A stretch of DNA of 64,000 nt from UBA8752 sp965657965 (lineage in GTDB: Bacteria > Bacteroidota > Bacteroidia > Flavobacteriales_D > Sanyastnellaceae): positions 62,001-126,000 of the forward strand of contig CBFHQM010000001.1 in NCBI GenBank assembly GCA_965657965.1, given 5' to 3'. The notes beneath the pieces were generated by a model. It ran no database searches, had not been told where the DNA came from, and saw only the letters and a program-made list of their open reading frames with translations. The position numbers and the translations under genes are program-made. This document shows positions 37,186-45,374 of the stretch, in pieces. Positions within the stretch are counted from its first letter, which is position 1. The number at the start of each line of letters is the position of its first letter.

Positions 37186-38439
37186 ATGGCCGCCCGACCC
37201 AAGCTGTTGAATGACCCCGTATACGGTTTCGTACAACTCCGACACGCCGATTTCACGGACATCATGGATCATCCGTGGGTGCAACGCCTGCGTAGAATCA
37301 GCCAACTCGGCATGAGTCACCTGGTCTACCCTGGCGCTGTGCACAACCGTTTTCACCACGCGATCGGCGCCTTGCACCTCATGCAAGAAGCGTTGGACTC
37401 CTTGCGCGAAAAAGGGGTTGTGATCACCGAAGAGGAGTACCGTGGCGCTTGCTTTGCCATTTTGCTGCACGATGTCGGACACGGGCCTTTTAGCCACGCA
37501 CTAGAGCACACACTGGTGCGCGGCGTGCATCACGAGGAGATCAGCACCCTCATCATGACCCGTCTAAACGAAGAATTCAATGGCATGCTCGACACCGCCA
37601 TCGAAATTTTCAATGACCACCACCCCAAAGGGTTTCTGCACGATTTGGTTTCCAGCCAACTCGACATGGACAGAATGGACTACTTGAGGCGGGACAGCTT
37701 TTTTACCGGAGTCAGCGAAGGTCAAATCAGCTCCGAGCGCATCATTCGGATGCTGAATGTCCACGAAGGGAGGCTTGTGGTCGAAGAGAAAGGAATCTAC
37801 TCGATCGAGAAGTTCATCATTTCGAGACGCCTCATGTATTGGCAGGTTTACCTGCACAAGACGGTATTGGCCGCCGAGTGGATGATGATGGGCATTCTTG
37901 AGCGAGCCAGAGACCTTGTTCATGCTGGAACCGACGTGTGGACCACACCTGCTCTGCGCCCCTTTCTTACCGAAGATTTGGACCGCGCCAGTTTTGTAGC
38001 GGACCCCGATGTGCTTGCCGCGTTTTGCGCACTCGACGACAACGACGTGATGTGCTGCATCAAGGCTTGGCAAAGCCACCCCGACCAAGTTTTGTCGGAC
38101 TTGAGCCAAAGAATGACCCAGCGTCGCTTGTTCAAGATTGAGTTGCGAGACGCGCCATTCAATCAAGACGACATCGCCGAGCGCATTTCCGCTGTGGAAC
38201 GATACATGAATTTGAGCACCGAAGACGCCGCTTGTTTTGTGCTCCACGACCGCATCGACAACCGCGCTTATTCGACGGCCTCACACGGCATCGGCATGCT
38301 GTTCAAAGATGGAACGGTTCGCGATGCCGCTTCGGCATCTGACCATCTGAATTTGAGCACGCTCAGCGTGCCGGTGGAGCGGCATTTCCTGGCTTATCCC
38401 AAGGAATTGCCGCCCCGACCAACAGCTGTTAAAGGGTGA
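37186..38439 (+). CDS. HD-domain phosphohydrolase
   Basis: The 417-residue protein shows the HD metal-binding series: His in HNRFHHAIGALHL, the HD pair in ILLHDVGHGPFSHALEH, and Asp in QLDMDRMDYLRRDSFF. This is the layout of the YwfO/SAMHD1-like deoxynucleoside-triphosphate or nucleotide phosphohydrolases of Bacteroidota. Substrate cannot be told from sequence. Start ATG 37186 was chosen; the frame is open to a TTG at 37141. The 3' end overlaps the convergent rng gene by 11 bases. It is divergent from porX. Confidence 0.88.
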   Translation: MAARPKLLNDPVYGFVQLRHADFTDIMDHPWVQRLRRISQLGMSHLVYPGAVHNRFHHAIGALHLMQEALDSLREKGVVITEEEYRGACFAILLHDVGHGPFSHALEHTLVRGVHHEEISTLIMTRLNEEFNGMLDTAIEIFNDHHPKGFLHDLVSSQLDMDRMDYLRRDSFFTGVSEGQISSERIIRMLNVHEGRLVVEEKGIYSIEKFIISRRLMYWQVYLHKTVLAAEWMMMGILERARDLVHAGTDVWTTPALRPFLTEDLDRASFVADPDVLAAFCALDDNDVMCCIKAWQSHPDQVLSDLSQRMTQRRLFKIELRDAPFNQDDIAERISAVERYMNLSTEDAACFVLHDRIDNRAYSTASHGIGMLFKDGTVRDAASASDHLNLSTLSVPVERHFLAYPKELPPRPTAVKG

Positions 38440-39976
38440 GTTCCACCCCTTGGGCGTCGTAGACATGGTGCTCCAACAATTCCATAGAATCGTTGCTGTC
38501 TACCGTGATTTTCAAACCAAAGCCCTTTCTCCAACGCTTGAGCATGTTGTCCCAAAAACCGTTGGTGATGTAGGCCTCCACCATGGGGTGGATGAGCAGT
38601 GTAATGGAGCCAAGGCCCCGGTCAGCTGCTGTTTTCAAAGCATCTTCGATGCGATCGGTGATCAAGATGCTCGCTTCCACTTTTCCTGTGCCATTGCACG
38701 AAGGACAATGTTCGGCGGTCTTGATGTCGGTGACCTCACGCACACGCTGACGCGTGATTTCCACAACACCAAAGCGGCTCGGCGACAGCACGTTGTGCTT
38801 GGCCTTGTCCGGCTTCATGGACTTGCGCAAAGACTCGGTCAACTTGCGTCGATTGGCCACGTCACCCATGTCGATAAAGTCCACACAAATGATGCCGCCC
38901 ATGTCACGTAAGCGCAGCAGGCGCGCAATTTCATCCGCACACTCCATGTTGGTTGCAACCGCATTTTCTTCTTGCGAAGTGGCGCCTGCCTTCCGACCTC
39001 CAGAGTTCACGTCAATCACGTGCATGGCCTCGGTGTGCTCAACGATCAAATACGCCCCGCTTCTCAAGTTGACCTGACGGCCAAAGCTGGCCTTGATCAT
39101 CCTGTGTATACCGCGGTCATCAAAGACGTCTTTGGCTTTGGACTCCTTTACGATGTCCACCTTGTCCGGTGCATTTGCTGCCAAATACTCTCTAACCTCG
39201 GCCGCCACTTCAGCATCATTGACCAGGATTTGCGAGAAGTTGGGATTCAACAAATCACGGAGCAAGGAGCTCGTTTTGTTGATTTCGCCCAGCACCCGCT
39301 GTCTTGGTTTTGCATTGCGCAGATTGGAGTGAAGCTCTTTCCACCGGTTGGTTAATTCTTCCAAATCCGAGTGCAGGTCTGCCGCTCCTTTCTCTTGGGC
39401 CACCGTACGAACGATGATGCCACAATTTTCTGGACGAATGCTTTGCAGCAACACGCGCAGACGCTTTCTCTCACTCTCCTTGTTGATCCTTTGACTGATG
39501 CTGATCTTGTTAGAGAACGGCACCAGGACGAGGTATCGACCGGCCATGGTGATTTCGGCCGTCAAACGCGGCCCTTTGGTGGAGATGGCCTCCTTGGCAA
39601 CCTGAACGACGACGGTCTGACTTGCAGACACAACGTCTTTCATGTTGCCCTTTTTTTCGATGTCCGACTCCAACTTAAAGTTGGTTAGATCGGAGCTCGC
39701 TTGGGTTCCTTTGATGGAACGTTGGGCGTAGTTTTTAGAACTGCGGTACTGCGGGCCCAAATCGAGATAGTGAAGAAAGGCATCTTTCGGATGTCCAATG
39801 TCCACAAATCCAGCATTTAGGCTGGGCAGCACCTTTTTGACCCGGCCGAGGTAAATGTCCCCGACCGCATATTCCTGGTTGCCTTTGTCTTCGTGAAGTT
39901 CGACCAACTGGCCGTCTTCCAACATGGCAATACGCAACCCGGACTTGGTCTTGTTGATGACCAATTCGATGTTCAC
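38429..39976 (-). CDS. rng: Ribonuclease E/G family endoribonuclease
   Basis: The 515-residue protein has an S1 RNA-binding domain (about residues 36-135, with YLGRVKKVLPSLNAGFVDIG), then an RNase H-like catalytic core with VIDVNSGG and CVDFIDMG supplying the magnesium-binding aspartates, and the Zn-link CPSCNGTG (C-x2-C). The length suits RNase G (CafA) rather than RNase E, since no long degradosome tail is present. It processes and degrades RNA, including rRNA ends. It is the last gene of an HU-TPR-small basic peptide-rng cluster seen in many Flavobacteriales. Confidence 0.95.
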   Translation of the reverse strand: MNIELVINKTKSGLRIAMLEDGQLVELHEDKGNQEYAVGDIYLGRVKKVLPSLNAGFVDIGHPKDAFLHYLDLGPQYRSSKNYAQRSIKGTQASSDLTNFKLESDIEKKGNMKDVVSASQTVVVQVAKEAISTKGPRLTAEITMAGRYLVLVPFSNKISISQRINKESERKRLRVLLQSIRPENCGIIVRTVAQEKGAADLHSDLEELTNRWKELHSNLRNAKPRQRVLGEINKTSSLLRDLLNPNFSQILVNDAEVAAEVREYLAANAPDKVDIVKESKAKDVFDDRGIHRMIKASFGRQVNLRSGAYLIVEHTEAMHVIDVNSGGRKAGATSQEENAVATNMECADEIARLLRLRDMGGIICVDFIDMGDVANRRKLTESLRKSMKPDKAKHNVLSPSRFGVVEITRQRVREVTDIKTAEHCPSCNGTGKVEASILITDRIEDALKTAADRGLGSITLLIHPMVEAYITNGFWDNMLKRWRKGFGLKITVDSNDSMELLEHHVYDAQGVELTL

Positions 39977-40041
39977 GCGTCAAGAAATCATGGCCCGTGT
40001 TGGTGGCACACTTGCCCCAATCAACACTAGGCCGATGGATG

Positions 40042-40134
40042 TCACTTCTTCTTCTTGTGACGGTTCTTGCGGAGACGCTTCTTCTTCTTGTGCACGGCCA
40101 TCTTATGACGCTTGCGCTTCTTTCCACTTGGCAT
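40042..40134 (-). CDS. Tiny Lys/Arg-rich protein, AURKAIP1/COX24 (DUF1713)-type
   Basis: The 30-residue reading frame MPSGKKRKRHKMAVHKKKKR... has nearly two-thirds Lys/Arg. It matches my memory of the short Bacteroidota proteins called AURKAIP1/COX24 domain-containing, which relate to the mitochondrial small-subunit protein mS38 and probably bind the ribosome. It lies between the TPR gene (11 bases downstream of its stop) and rng on the same strand. The spacing and conserved place support a real gene. Recognition is from composition and context, since 30 residues give little power. Confidence 0.7.
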   Translation of the reverse strand: MPSGKKRKRHKMAVHKKKKRLRKNRHKKKK

Positions 40135-40145
40135 GGTCGGAGAAT

Positions 40146-40760
40146 TTATGAGTTCTGAATCAGGAGGTCGATCCGTTGACGGACTGCCTGTTCGATGATG
40201 GTATCCGGGGAAAGGGGGAGAAAACGTTGATAGCCAGCGAGTGCCAAGCCCGGATTTCCGAGGCGCTCGTGGCATTGCGCTTGGAAGAACCAAGCGTTGT
40301 GGGCAGTGCTGTCAACCAGCACGGCCCTTTCAAAATGAATCAAGGCCTCAGCGGCGTTTCCAGCGTCCAATTCCAGCATGCCCAATTGAACCAGAGGTTC
40401 TGCGCGATCTGGAGCCAAATCAATGGCTTGGACGAAACGCTCTTTCGCCTTGTCTATTTGTCCTGATTGAATGCTAAACCGTCCCAATTCAATGACGGCA
40501 TCCACATTGGGAGGGTCCCCTTCAGCCAACGCTTTCAAGGCGAGGATCCCTTCCATTGGATTGGCACCCCTGACTTGTTCGACGGCGGACAACACCGGAT
40601 CTGCCGGCGCCGCCTCTTCGAGCGTGGTGGGGATGTCCTCTTGGACCAAACCTGCAGGTTGCCTTGGAATGACTTGCCAGACGAGCACGACCAGTACGAT
40701 GCACAATCCTCCAATGACGAAGGGTGTAATCGAACGGTTTGGTGCGCTGTCAGTCATCAT
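40146..40760 (-). CDS. Membrane-anchored TPR protein
   Basis: The 204-residue protein has one N-terminal membrane anchor (about residues 12-30, TPFVIGGLCIVLVVLVWQV) followed by about three to four tetratricopeptide repeats (for example ELGRFSIQSGQIDKAKERF and LGMLELDAGNAAEALIHFE, each under the usual 34-residue pitch). It is probably a periplasm-facing scaffold or interaction protein. It sits 7 bases after the HU gene and before the tiny basic protein and rng, an order found in other Flavobacteriales. An ATG at 40757 is an alternative start. No specific role is assigned. Confidence 0.82.
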   Translation of the reverse strand: MMTDSAPNRSITPFVIGGLCIVLVVLVWQVIPRQPAGLVQEDIPTTLEEAAPADPVLSAVEQVRGANPMEGILALKALAEGDPPNVDAVIELGRFSIQSGQIDKAKERFVQAIDLAPDRAEPLVQLGMLELDAGNAAEALIHFERAVLVDSTAHNAWFFQAQCHERLGNPGLALAGYQRFLPLSPDTIIEQAVRQRIDLLIQNS

Positions 40761-40767
40761 TCCAGGG

Positions 40768-41058
40768 TCACTTTGCAGCCACTTTGGTCTTTACGTTCTC
40801 CATAAAGCTCTTAGCGGGCTTAAAGGAGGGTATGTTGTGGGCAGGAATCTCGATTGTCTTGTTCTTCAGAATGTCGCGCCCCGTTTTCTTGGCACGCTTC
40901 TTAATCACAAAACTCCCGAATCCACGGAGGTAGACATTGTGTCCACTCTCCAGGGAATCGCGAACGGACTCCATAAACGCCTCGACTGTTGCTTGAACGT
41001 CCTGGCGCTCAATGCCTGTCTTATCTGAAATGCGGCTCACGAGGTCCGCCTTCGTCAT
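40768..41058 (-). CDS. HU/IHF family DNA-binding protein
   Basis: The 96-residue protein shows the HU/IHF pattern: TKADLVSRISDKTGI at the start, a dimer core, and RGFGSFVIKKRAKKTGRD leading into the DNA-embracing arm (KTIEIPAHNIPSFKP). It bends and compacts DNA as a dimer. The start ATG 41058 was preferred because everything upstream in frame is non-conserved. A full-match -7 promoter element lies about 70 bases upstream on the same strand. The gene is first in the HU-TPR-small peptide-rng cluster and diverges from mutY. Confidence 0.95.
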   Translation of the reverse strand: MTKADLVSRISDKTGIERQDVQATVEAFMESVRDSLESGHNVYLRGFGSFVIKKRAKKTGRDILKNKTIEIPAHNIPSFKPAKSFMENVKTKVAAK

Positions 41059-41124
41059 CTTCTTTTCCGTCACTTTACAAATGCTTTGAACCCAACTGGT
41101 TGAATTCCTGTGGTAATGGGCCGG

Positions 41125-41132
41125 CAAAAATA
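41125..41132 (-). promoter_or_regulatory. Candidate -7 promoter element for the HU gene
   Basis: The minus strand reads TATTTTTG, matching TAnnTTTG, 67 bases before the HU start codon. A TTTG occurs just upstream, but no TTG is at the ideal -33 spacing. Confidence 0.4.
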
Positions 41133-41158
41133 GCAAATCTTGCTTAGTCGACACCATC

Positions 41159-42232
41159 ATGGCAAACCATTCGCAAATTCGGGCCATGAATGGCCCTCAC
41201 CCTTTCACGGTCAAGCTGCTCGCTTGGTATGGCGAACATGCGCGCGAACTGCCATGGCGCGTTGACCCAAAACCATATCCAACTTGGCTTTCCGAAGTGA
41301 TTCTGCAACAGACCAGAGTCGATACTGGCACAGCCTATTGGCATCGGTTCATGGCCGCTTTTCCCAATGTTCACAGTTTGGCCTCGGCCTCAGCGGAAGA
41401 CGTGATGGCCCAATGGAAGGGCCTCGGTTATTACAGCCGAGCCAGAAATCTTCACGCTGCTGCACAGGCCATTGTAAACCAGCACAAAGGAGAGCTCCCT
41501 GAAACCGCGGCAGGCTGGCAAAGTCTCCCTGGCATTGGCCCTTACACCGCAGCCGCGATTTCAAGCATCTGCTATGGTGAACCTGTAGCGGTTATCGACG
41601 GAAACGTTCAACGCGTGTTGTCGCGGTTATTTGACATCGACCAACCCGTTGACAGGAAGTCAGGCCGAGTCGCCATCGAAAGTGCAGCCCAAGCGCTTGT
41701 TGCCTCCAAGAAAGCCGGGATTTCCAATCAAGCGTGGATGGAATTGGGGGCCATGGTTTGTAAACCCAGAAACCCCAATTGCGCGCATTGCCCCCTCAAT
41801 TCTGATTGCCTTTCTCGCCGCGCTGGCAATGCTCTGGAGCGACCGGTCAAACAACCGAAAAAACGACCGAAGGAAGTGGCTGTTCACTTCGAGATCCGCC
41901 GAAGAAGGGTCGATTCGGGCCCCTTAGAATGGTGGATTGAGCGGCGTCCCGAATCGGGAATCTGGGGCGGCCTCGAGTCCTTTCCCTTGGCCATGAGCGA
42001 AGAACACTTGCCTTCTACCCCGCCTCCGAACGCATGGGGACCGGTACTCCACATTCTCACGCACATGCGCATGAATGCTTGGTTTCACTTCTCCGAAATC
42101 GAGTACACCTCTAAAAGCAGCACCGAAAAAAACCAAGGCCAATGGATCGCTGTGGAGGACGGCGAGCGTACCTGGCCAAGGCTCATTGACAAGGTCTTGT
42201 CCGACCTACAGCGCCATGCTGTGAAGAATTGA
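41159..42232 (+). CDS. mutY: A/G-specific adenine glycosylase MutY
   Basis: The 357-residue protein has the HhH-GPD fold: WLSEVILQQTRVDT with the catalytic Glu, LPGIGPYTAAAISS (helix-hairpin-helix) and AVIDGNVQRVLSR with the catalytic Asp. The iron-sulfur cluster ligands are in CKPRNPNCAHCPLNSDC (C-x6-C-x2-C-x5-C). A C-terminal NUDIX-like part recognises 8-oxoG (about 240-345). MutY removes adenine mispaired with 8-oxoguanine. An ATG at 41186 is an alternative start. It leads the mutY-ssb-gldE-gldD order conserved in Flavobacteriales. Confidence 0.95.
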   Translation: MANHSQIRAMNGPHPFTVKLLAWYGEHARELPWRVDPKPYPTWLSEVILQQTRVDTGTAYWHRFMAAFPNVHSLASASAEDVMAQWKGLGYYSRARNLHAAAQAIVNQHKGELPETAAGWQSLPGIGPYTAAAISSICYGEPVAVIDGNVQRVLSRLFDIDQPVDRKSGRVAIESAAQALVASKKAGISNQAWMELGAMVCKPRNPNCAHCPLNSDCLSRRAGNALERPVKQPKKRPKEVAVHFEIRRRRVDSGPLEWWIERRPESGIWGGLESFPLAMSEEHLPSTPPPNAWGPVLHILTHMRMNAWFHFSEIEYTSKSSTEKNQGQWIAVEDGERTWPRLIDKVLSDLQRHAVKN

Positions 42233-42280
42233 GGACTTTTCACCCTTTCGTGCCGCAAGAGCTTCGGTACTTTGCGTCCT

Positions 42281-42697
42281 ATGTCTGGCCTGAACAAAGT
42301 CATGCTCATCGGCCGCCTTGGTCGAGAACCTGAGACCCGTTGGTTTGAGGGGGGAAAGGCCATGTGCAAATTGTCTGTGGCCACTTCTGAGCGCTATGAA
42401 GACCAAACGGGCCAATGGCACGAGCGGACGGAATGGCATGTCGTCGTTTTGTGGCGCGAATTGGCGGAATCGGCCGACGCGCAACTGTCCAAGGGCGACC
42501 GCGTCTACGTGGAAGGCCGTCTCAAGTCCAGAACATGGCTCGACGACCACGGACAACAGCACCGTGCAACCGAAGTGATGGGTGACCGCCTTGACCGACT
42601 TGGGTCAGAAGCAGAAGAGGCAAAAAAAGGAAAGCGGAACGACAGCGCCTCGCCTCGCGGCCCGCATCCCATTGACACGTCCAGCATTCCCCTTTAA
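42281..42697 (+). CDS. ssb: Single-stranded DNA-binding protein
   Basis: The 138-residue protein has the OB-fold opening MSGLNKVMLIGRLGREPETR, then EWHVVVLWRELAE and GDRVYVEGRLKSR. The C-terminal tail is acidic-poor (ends DTSSIPL) instead of the usual DDDIPF-type end, although the final hydrophobic-Pro-hydrophobic pattern is kept. This length is shorter than E. coli SSB. It may be a second, gldE-linked SSB paralogue as found in this position in other Flavobacteriales. It starts 48 bases after mutY and ends 2 bases before the gldE frame. A start at TTG 42272 is possible but less likely. Confidence 0.9.
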   Translation: MSGLNKVMLIGRLGREPETRWFEGGKAMCKLSVATSERYEDQTGQWHERTEWHVVVLWRELAESADAQLSKGDRVYVEGRLKSRTWLDDHGQQHRATEVMGDRLDRLGSEAEEAKKGKRNDSASPRGPHPIDTSSIPL

Positions 42698-42699
42698 CC

Positions 42700-44607
42700 A
42701 TGGCAGATCTTTCCAACGGACTGGCGTGGTTGGTGACCTCGGCCTCCCTTTTGCTCCTCACGGTAAGCGCTTTTGTCTCGGGCAGCGAAATCGCCTTCTT
42801 TTCTTTGGATCCTTCCCAGCGAAACACCCTCGATGAGGCTGAAGACGATCAATCAAAAATCGTACTGACCCTTCTGTCGACCCCAGATGAGGCAAAGGGC
42901 CCACGCCGACTTTTGGCCACCATTCTGGTGCTGAACAATGCGGTGAACATTCTCATTATCCTGCTCTCTACTGTACTCATGCAACACTGGCTCCCTGCCC
43001 TTCACCCCACGTTGGCGGTGGTGCTGCAGGTCTTTGGAGTCACGTTCTTGATCGTGCTGTTCGGGGAAGTCTTGCCCAAGGTGTACGCCAACCGCAACCC
43101 CTTGGCCCTTGCGCGTCGAATGGCGCGTCCTCTCCAATTGGCCCAACAACTGCTTCGCCCCATTTGGCAACCCATGAACGCCTTGGCGGGAGCGCTCTCG
43201 CGTTCGGTTGAATCGGCCCCACATGAGCTGTCGGTGTCGGACTTGGAGCACGCCGTCAACATCACAGACTCTGATGATCGGACCGACGAGGAGAATCGAA
43301 TCCTAAGTGGCATTGTGAATTTTGGTTCCAAGGACGTCAAGCAAATCATGACCCCACGGACAGCGGTCACCGCCCTTTCCCATGATTTGGCCTGGGGAGA
43401 CCTCAAAGCAAAATTGGCCGAAGGTGGATTTAGCCGCGTGCCGATTTACGAAGACGGACTCGACCAGGTCAAAGGCATCTTGTACGTAAAAGACATTCTG
43501 CCACAGCGCCACCAAACAGACTTTGAGTGGAACGCTTTGTTGCGTCAGCCCTTCTTTGTCCCTGAGAACCGCATGATCGACGACCTTCTTCGTGACTTCC
43601 AGAGCATGAAGGTTCACTTGGCCATTGTGGTCGATGAATACGGCGGGACCAGTGGCATTGTTACGCTAGAGGATGTGATCGAAGAAATCGTGGGAGACAT
43701 CTCCGACGAATTTGACGATGAAGACATTCTGTATTCGAGAATCAACGAGCGCACCGTCGTGTTTCAAGGCAAAACGGCCTTGATCGATGCGTATCGAATT
43801 CTCGGCATTGACGGAACCGAATTCGAATCCGAAAAAGGGGAAAGTGACACCCTCGGTGGATTCGTAGTGGAGCAACTCGCGCGACTGCCCAAACCAGGAG
43901 AAAAACTCACTTTCCAAGGAATTGAGATTGTCGCCGAAGCCGTCGACCGAAGAAGGGTCCTACAAGTCAAGGTGATGCTGCCCGATGCAGACACACCCCG
44001 AGAAGAAAAGGGCGCTGACCGCCGTGGACCGTCTATGCGGGGAGGGGTGGCCATTGTGTTGGCCGCTTTGATGTCGCTGACCTTTTCTGCATGTGATCAA
44101 AATCAGGCAGTACCGAGGCCCAAGGGCTACTTTAGAATTGCCCTCCACGACACCCTCTTCAGCACCGTTACACTGGATTGTCCCCTCGACATTGAAATGG
44201 CCAAGTCAGCGCAATTGGAACCTGTCCGAAACTTCGCGCCCGACAGCTGTTGGTTTAACATCGTCTATCCAGAATACAAAGCACGGGTGCACTGCACCTA
44301 TGCCAGCGGAGTGCAACTTGACCCCGTGCTCAAAGACGCCTTTAGCTTGGCATACGAGCACGAAGTCAAGGCCGACGCCATCGAGATTGAACGGATGGAT
44401 TTTGAAGATGGCGGCATGAACCTCACCTGGCACATTCAAGGAAATGCCGCGAGTCCGCTGCAATTCTTGTCGACGGACGGAAACGATCAGTTCCTAAGAG
44501 GGGCGCTCTATTTTGAGTTGCGGCCAAATGCAGACTCACTGAATCCGGTCATCACGCGTCTTTCCGCCGATGTGAATCACCTGGTCGCTCATTTGGACTG
44601 GAGATGA
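42700..44607 (+). CDS. gldE: GldE-GldD in-frame fusion (gliding motility CorC-like protein joined to gliding lipoprotein domain)
   Basis: One uninterrupted frame of 635 residues encodes two proteins that are normally separate. Residues 1 to about 435 are GldE: DUF21/CNNM membrane segments (about 5-165), a CBS pair (about 200-335; the IVVDEYGGTSGIVTLEDV segment spans its end), and a CorC/HlyC-type transporter-associated domain (about 350-430). A polar linker (DADTPREEKGADRRG) leads to Met446, a hydrophobic segment with lipobox (SLTFSAC, Cys465) and the GldD domain (PKGYFRIALHD..., NIVYPEYKARVHC). GldE and GldD act with the gliding/T9SS machinery. No stop separates them. The frame ends overlapping coaX by ATGA and begins 2 bases after ssb. 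Confidence 0.9.
   Translation: MADLSNGLAWLVTSASLLLLTVSAFVSGSEIAFFSLDPSQRNTLDEAEDDQSKIVLTLLSTPDEAKGPRRLLATILVLNNAVNILIILLSTVLMQHWLPALHPTLAVVLQVFGVTFLIVLFGEVLPKVYANRNPLALARRMARPLQLAQQLLRPIWQPMNALAGALSRSVESAPHELSVSDLEHAVNITDSDDRTDEENRILSGIVNFGSKDVKQIMTPRTAVTALSHDLAWGDLKAKLAEGGFSRVPIYEDGLDQVKGILYVKDILPQRHQTDFEWNALLRQPFFVPENRMIDDLLRDFQSMKVHLAIVVDEYGGTSGIVTLEDVIEEIVGDISDEFDDEDILYSRINERTVVFQGKTALIDAYRILGIDGTEFESEKGESDTLGGFVVEQLARLPKPGEKLTFQGIEIVAEAVDRRRVLQVKVMLPDADTPREEKGADRRGPSMRGGVAIVLAALMSLTFSACDQNQAVPRPKGYFRIALHDTLFSTVTLDCPLDIEMAKSAQLEPVRNFAPDSCWFNIVYPEYKARVHCTYASGVQLDPVLKDAFSLAYEHEVKADAIEIERMDFEDGGMNLTWHIQGNAASPLQFLSTDGNDQFLRGALYFELRPNADSLNPVITRLSADVNHLVAHLDWR
44035..44607 (+). CDS. gldD: GldD lipoprotein domain, possible separate translation start inside the fused frame
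   Basis: From ATG 44035 the frame gives 190 residues that match a complete GldD lipoprotein: a signal segment MRGGVAIVLAALMSLTFSAC ending in a lipobox (Cys20), and the GldD core (RPKGYFRIALHD, DSCWFNIVYPEYKARVHCTY, AYEHEVKADAIE). If ribosomes start here, a normal lipid-anchored GldD would be made beside a longer fusion. No clear Shine-Dalgarno stretch precedes the ATG, but Bacteroidota rarely use one. Whether it is made as fusion, separate protein or both cannot be decided from sequence. Confidence 0.6.
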   Translation: MRGGVAIVLAALMSLTFSACDQNQAVPRPKGYFRIALHDTLFSTVTLDCPLDIEMAKSAQLEPVRNFAPDSCWFNIVYPEYKARVHCTYASGVQLDPVLKDAFSLAYEHEVKADAIEIERMDFEDGGMNLTWHIQGNAASPLQFLSTDGNDQFLRGALYFELRPNADSLNPVITRLSADVNHLVAHLDWR

Positions 44608-45374
44608 AGTGGCTCCTTGACCCTGGCGGCACACGACTCAAATGGGCCCGCATCCCCCATTCAGGGCCCCTCGAATTCGGTGGGGCGCCATGGGCAGAGG
44701 TCAGACCGACCTTGGAAAAAATCTCCGCTACAAACTGTGAAAAGGCCCCTGAAGAACAGCCCTGCGTATACGTGCTCAAAAGGCCCGTGCCTCCCGCAGC
44801 AGATCTTCACGGCTTCTCTCATTGGCTCGCTTCTTTTCAGAAAGGGGCCATCCAAGATTTTGACCCTATCAAAAAGGCCCCGTTCTCGGTGGGTTATACC
44901 GAAGGGGCGCCCGGGTCCGACCGCATTGCCGCAGCCGCAGCATGCCACGAACGTGATCCAGGCGGCAGCTTCGTCATCGTCGATGCCGGAACCTGCATTA
45001 CTGTAGACTTGCTCTCTCCCGGCTTGTGGCGCGGCGGTGCCATTTTGCCCGGACTCAATCTTCAAGCCCAGTCCATGGCCAAAGCGGGCCTGCCCGTACT
45101 CACCCAAAATGAACACGGCCAGTGGCCGCATCAAAAAGGACACTTGGGGGCATTGGGCACGAGTACCCAAGGTGCACTCCAAGCTGGAATTGCATGGGCA
45201 ACACTGAAATCTGTCGCCGGTGTGGCGGCCTCTCTTATTGAACTGGACCCTTGCGCTCAAATTATTTTGACCGGTGGAGACGCCGCGCATTTTGATGGTT
45301 TGAACGGATGGCAGACTTTCGCAGACCCCAACCTGGTCCTCTCCGGAGCCGCTGCACTTTTGACACCTTCATGA
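44604..45374 (+). CDS. coaX: Type III pantothenate kinase
   Basis: The 256-residue protein is of the ASKHA fold. The phosphate-1 type motif is LDPGGTRLKWARI at the N-terminus, where the usual Asp-x-Gly-Asn reads DPGG; the central catalytic segment is IVDAGTCITVDLLS, and the C-terminal segment is IILTGGDAAHF. CoaX phosphorylates pantothenate in coenzyme A synthesis without potassium-independent regulation by CoA. The start ATG overlaps the gldD stop, and the stop overlaps the next gene start, so all are translationally linked in one operon. Confidence 0.88.
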   Translation: MKWLLDPGGTRLKWARIPHSGPLEFGGAPWAEVRPTLEKISATNCEKAPEEQPCVYVLKRPVPPAADLHGFSHWLASFQKGAIQDFDPIKKAPFSVGYTEGAPGSDRIAAAAACHERDPGGSFVIVDAGTCITVDLLSPGLWRGGAILPGLNLQAQSMAKAGLPVLTQNEHGQWPHQKGHLGALGTSTQGALQAGIAWATLKSVAGVAASLIELDPCAQIILTGGDAAHFDGLNGWQTFADPNLVLSGAAALLTPS

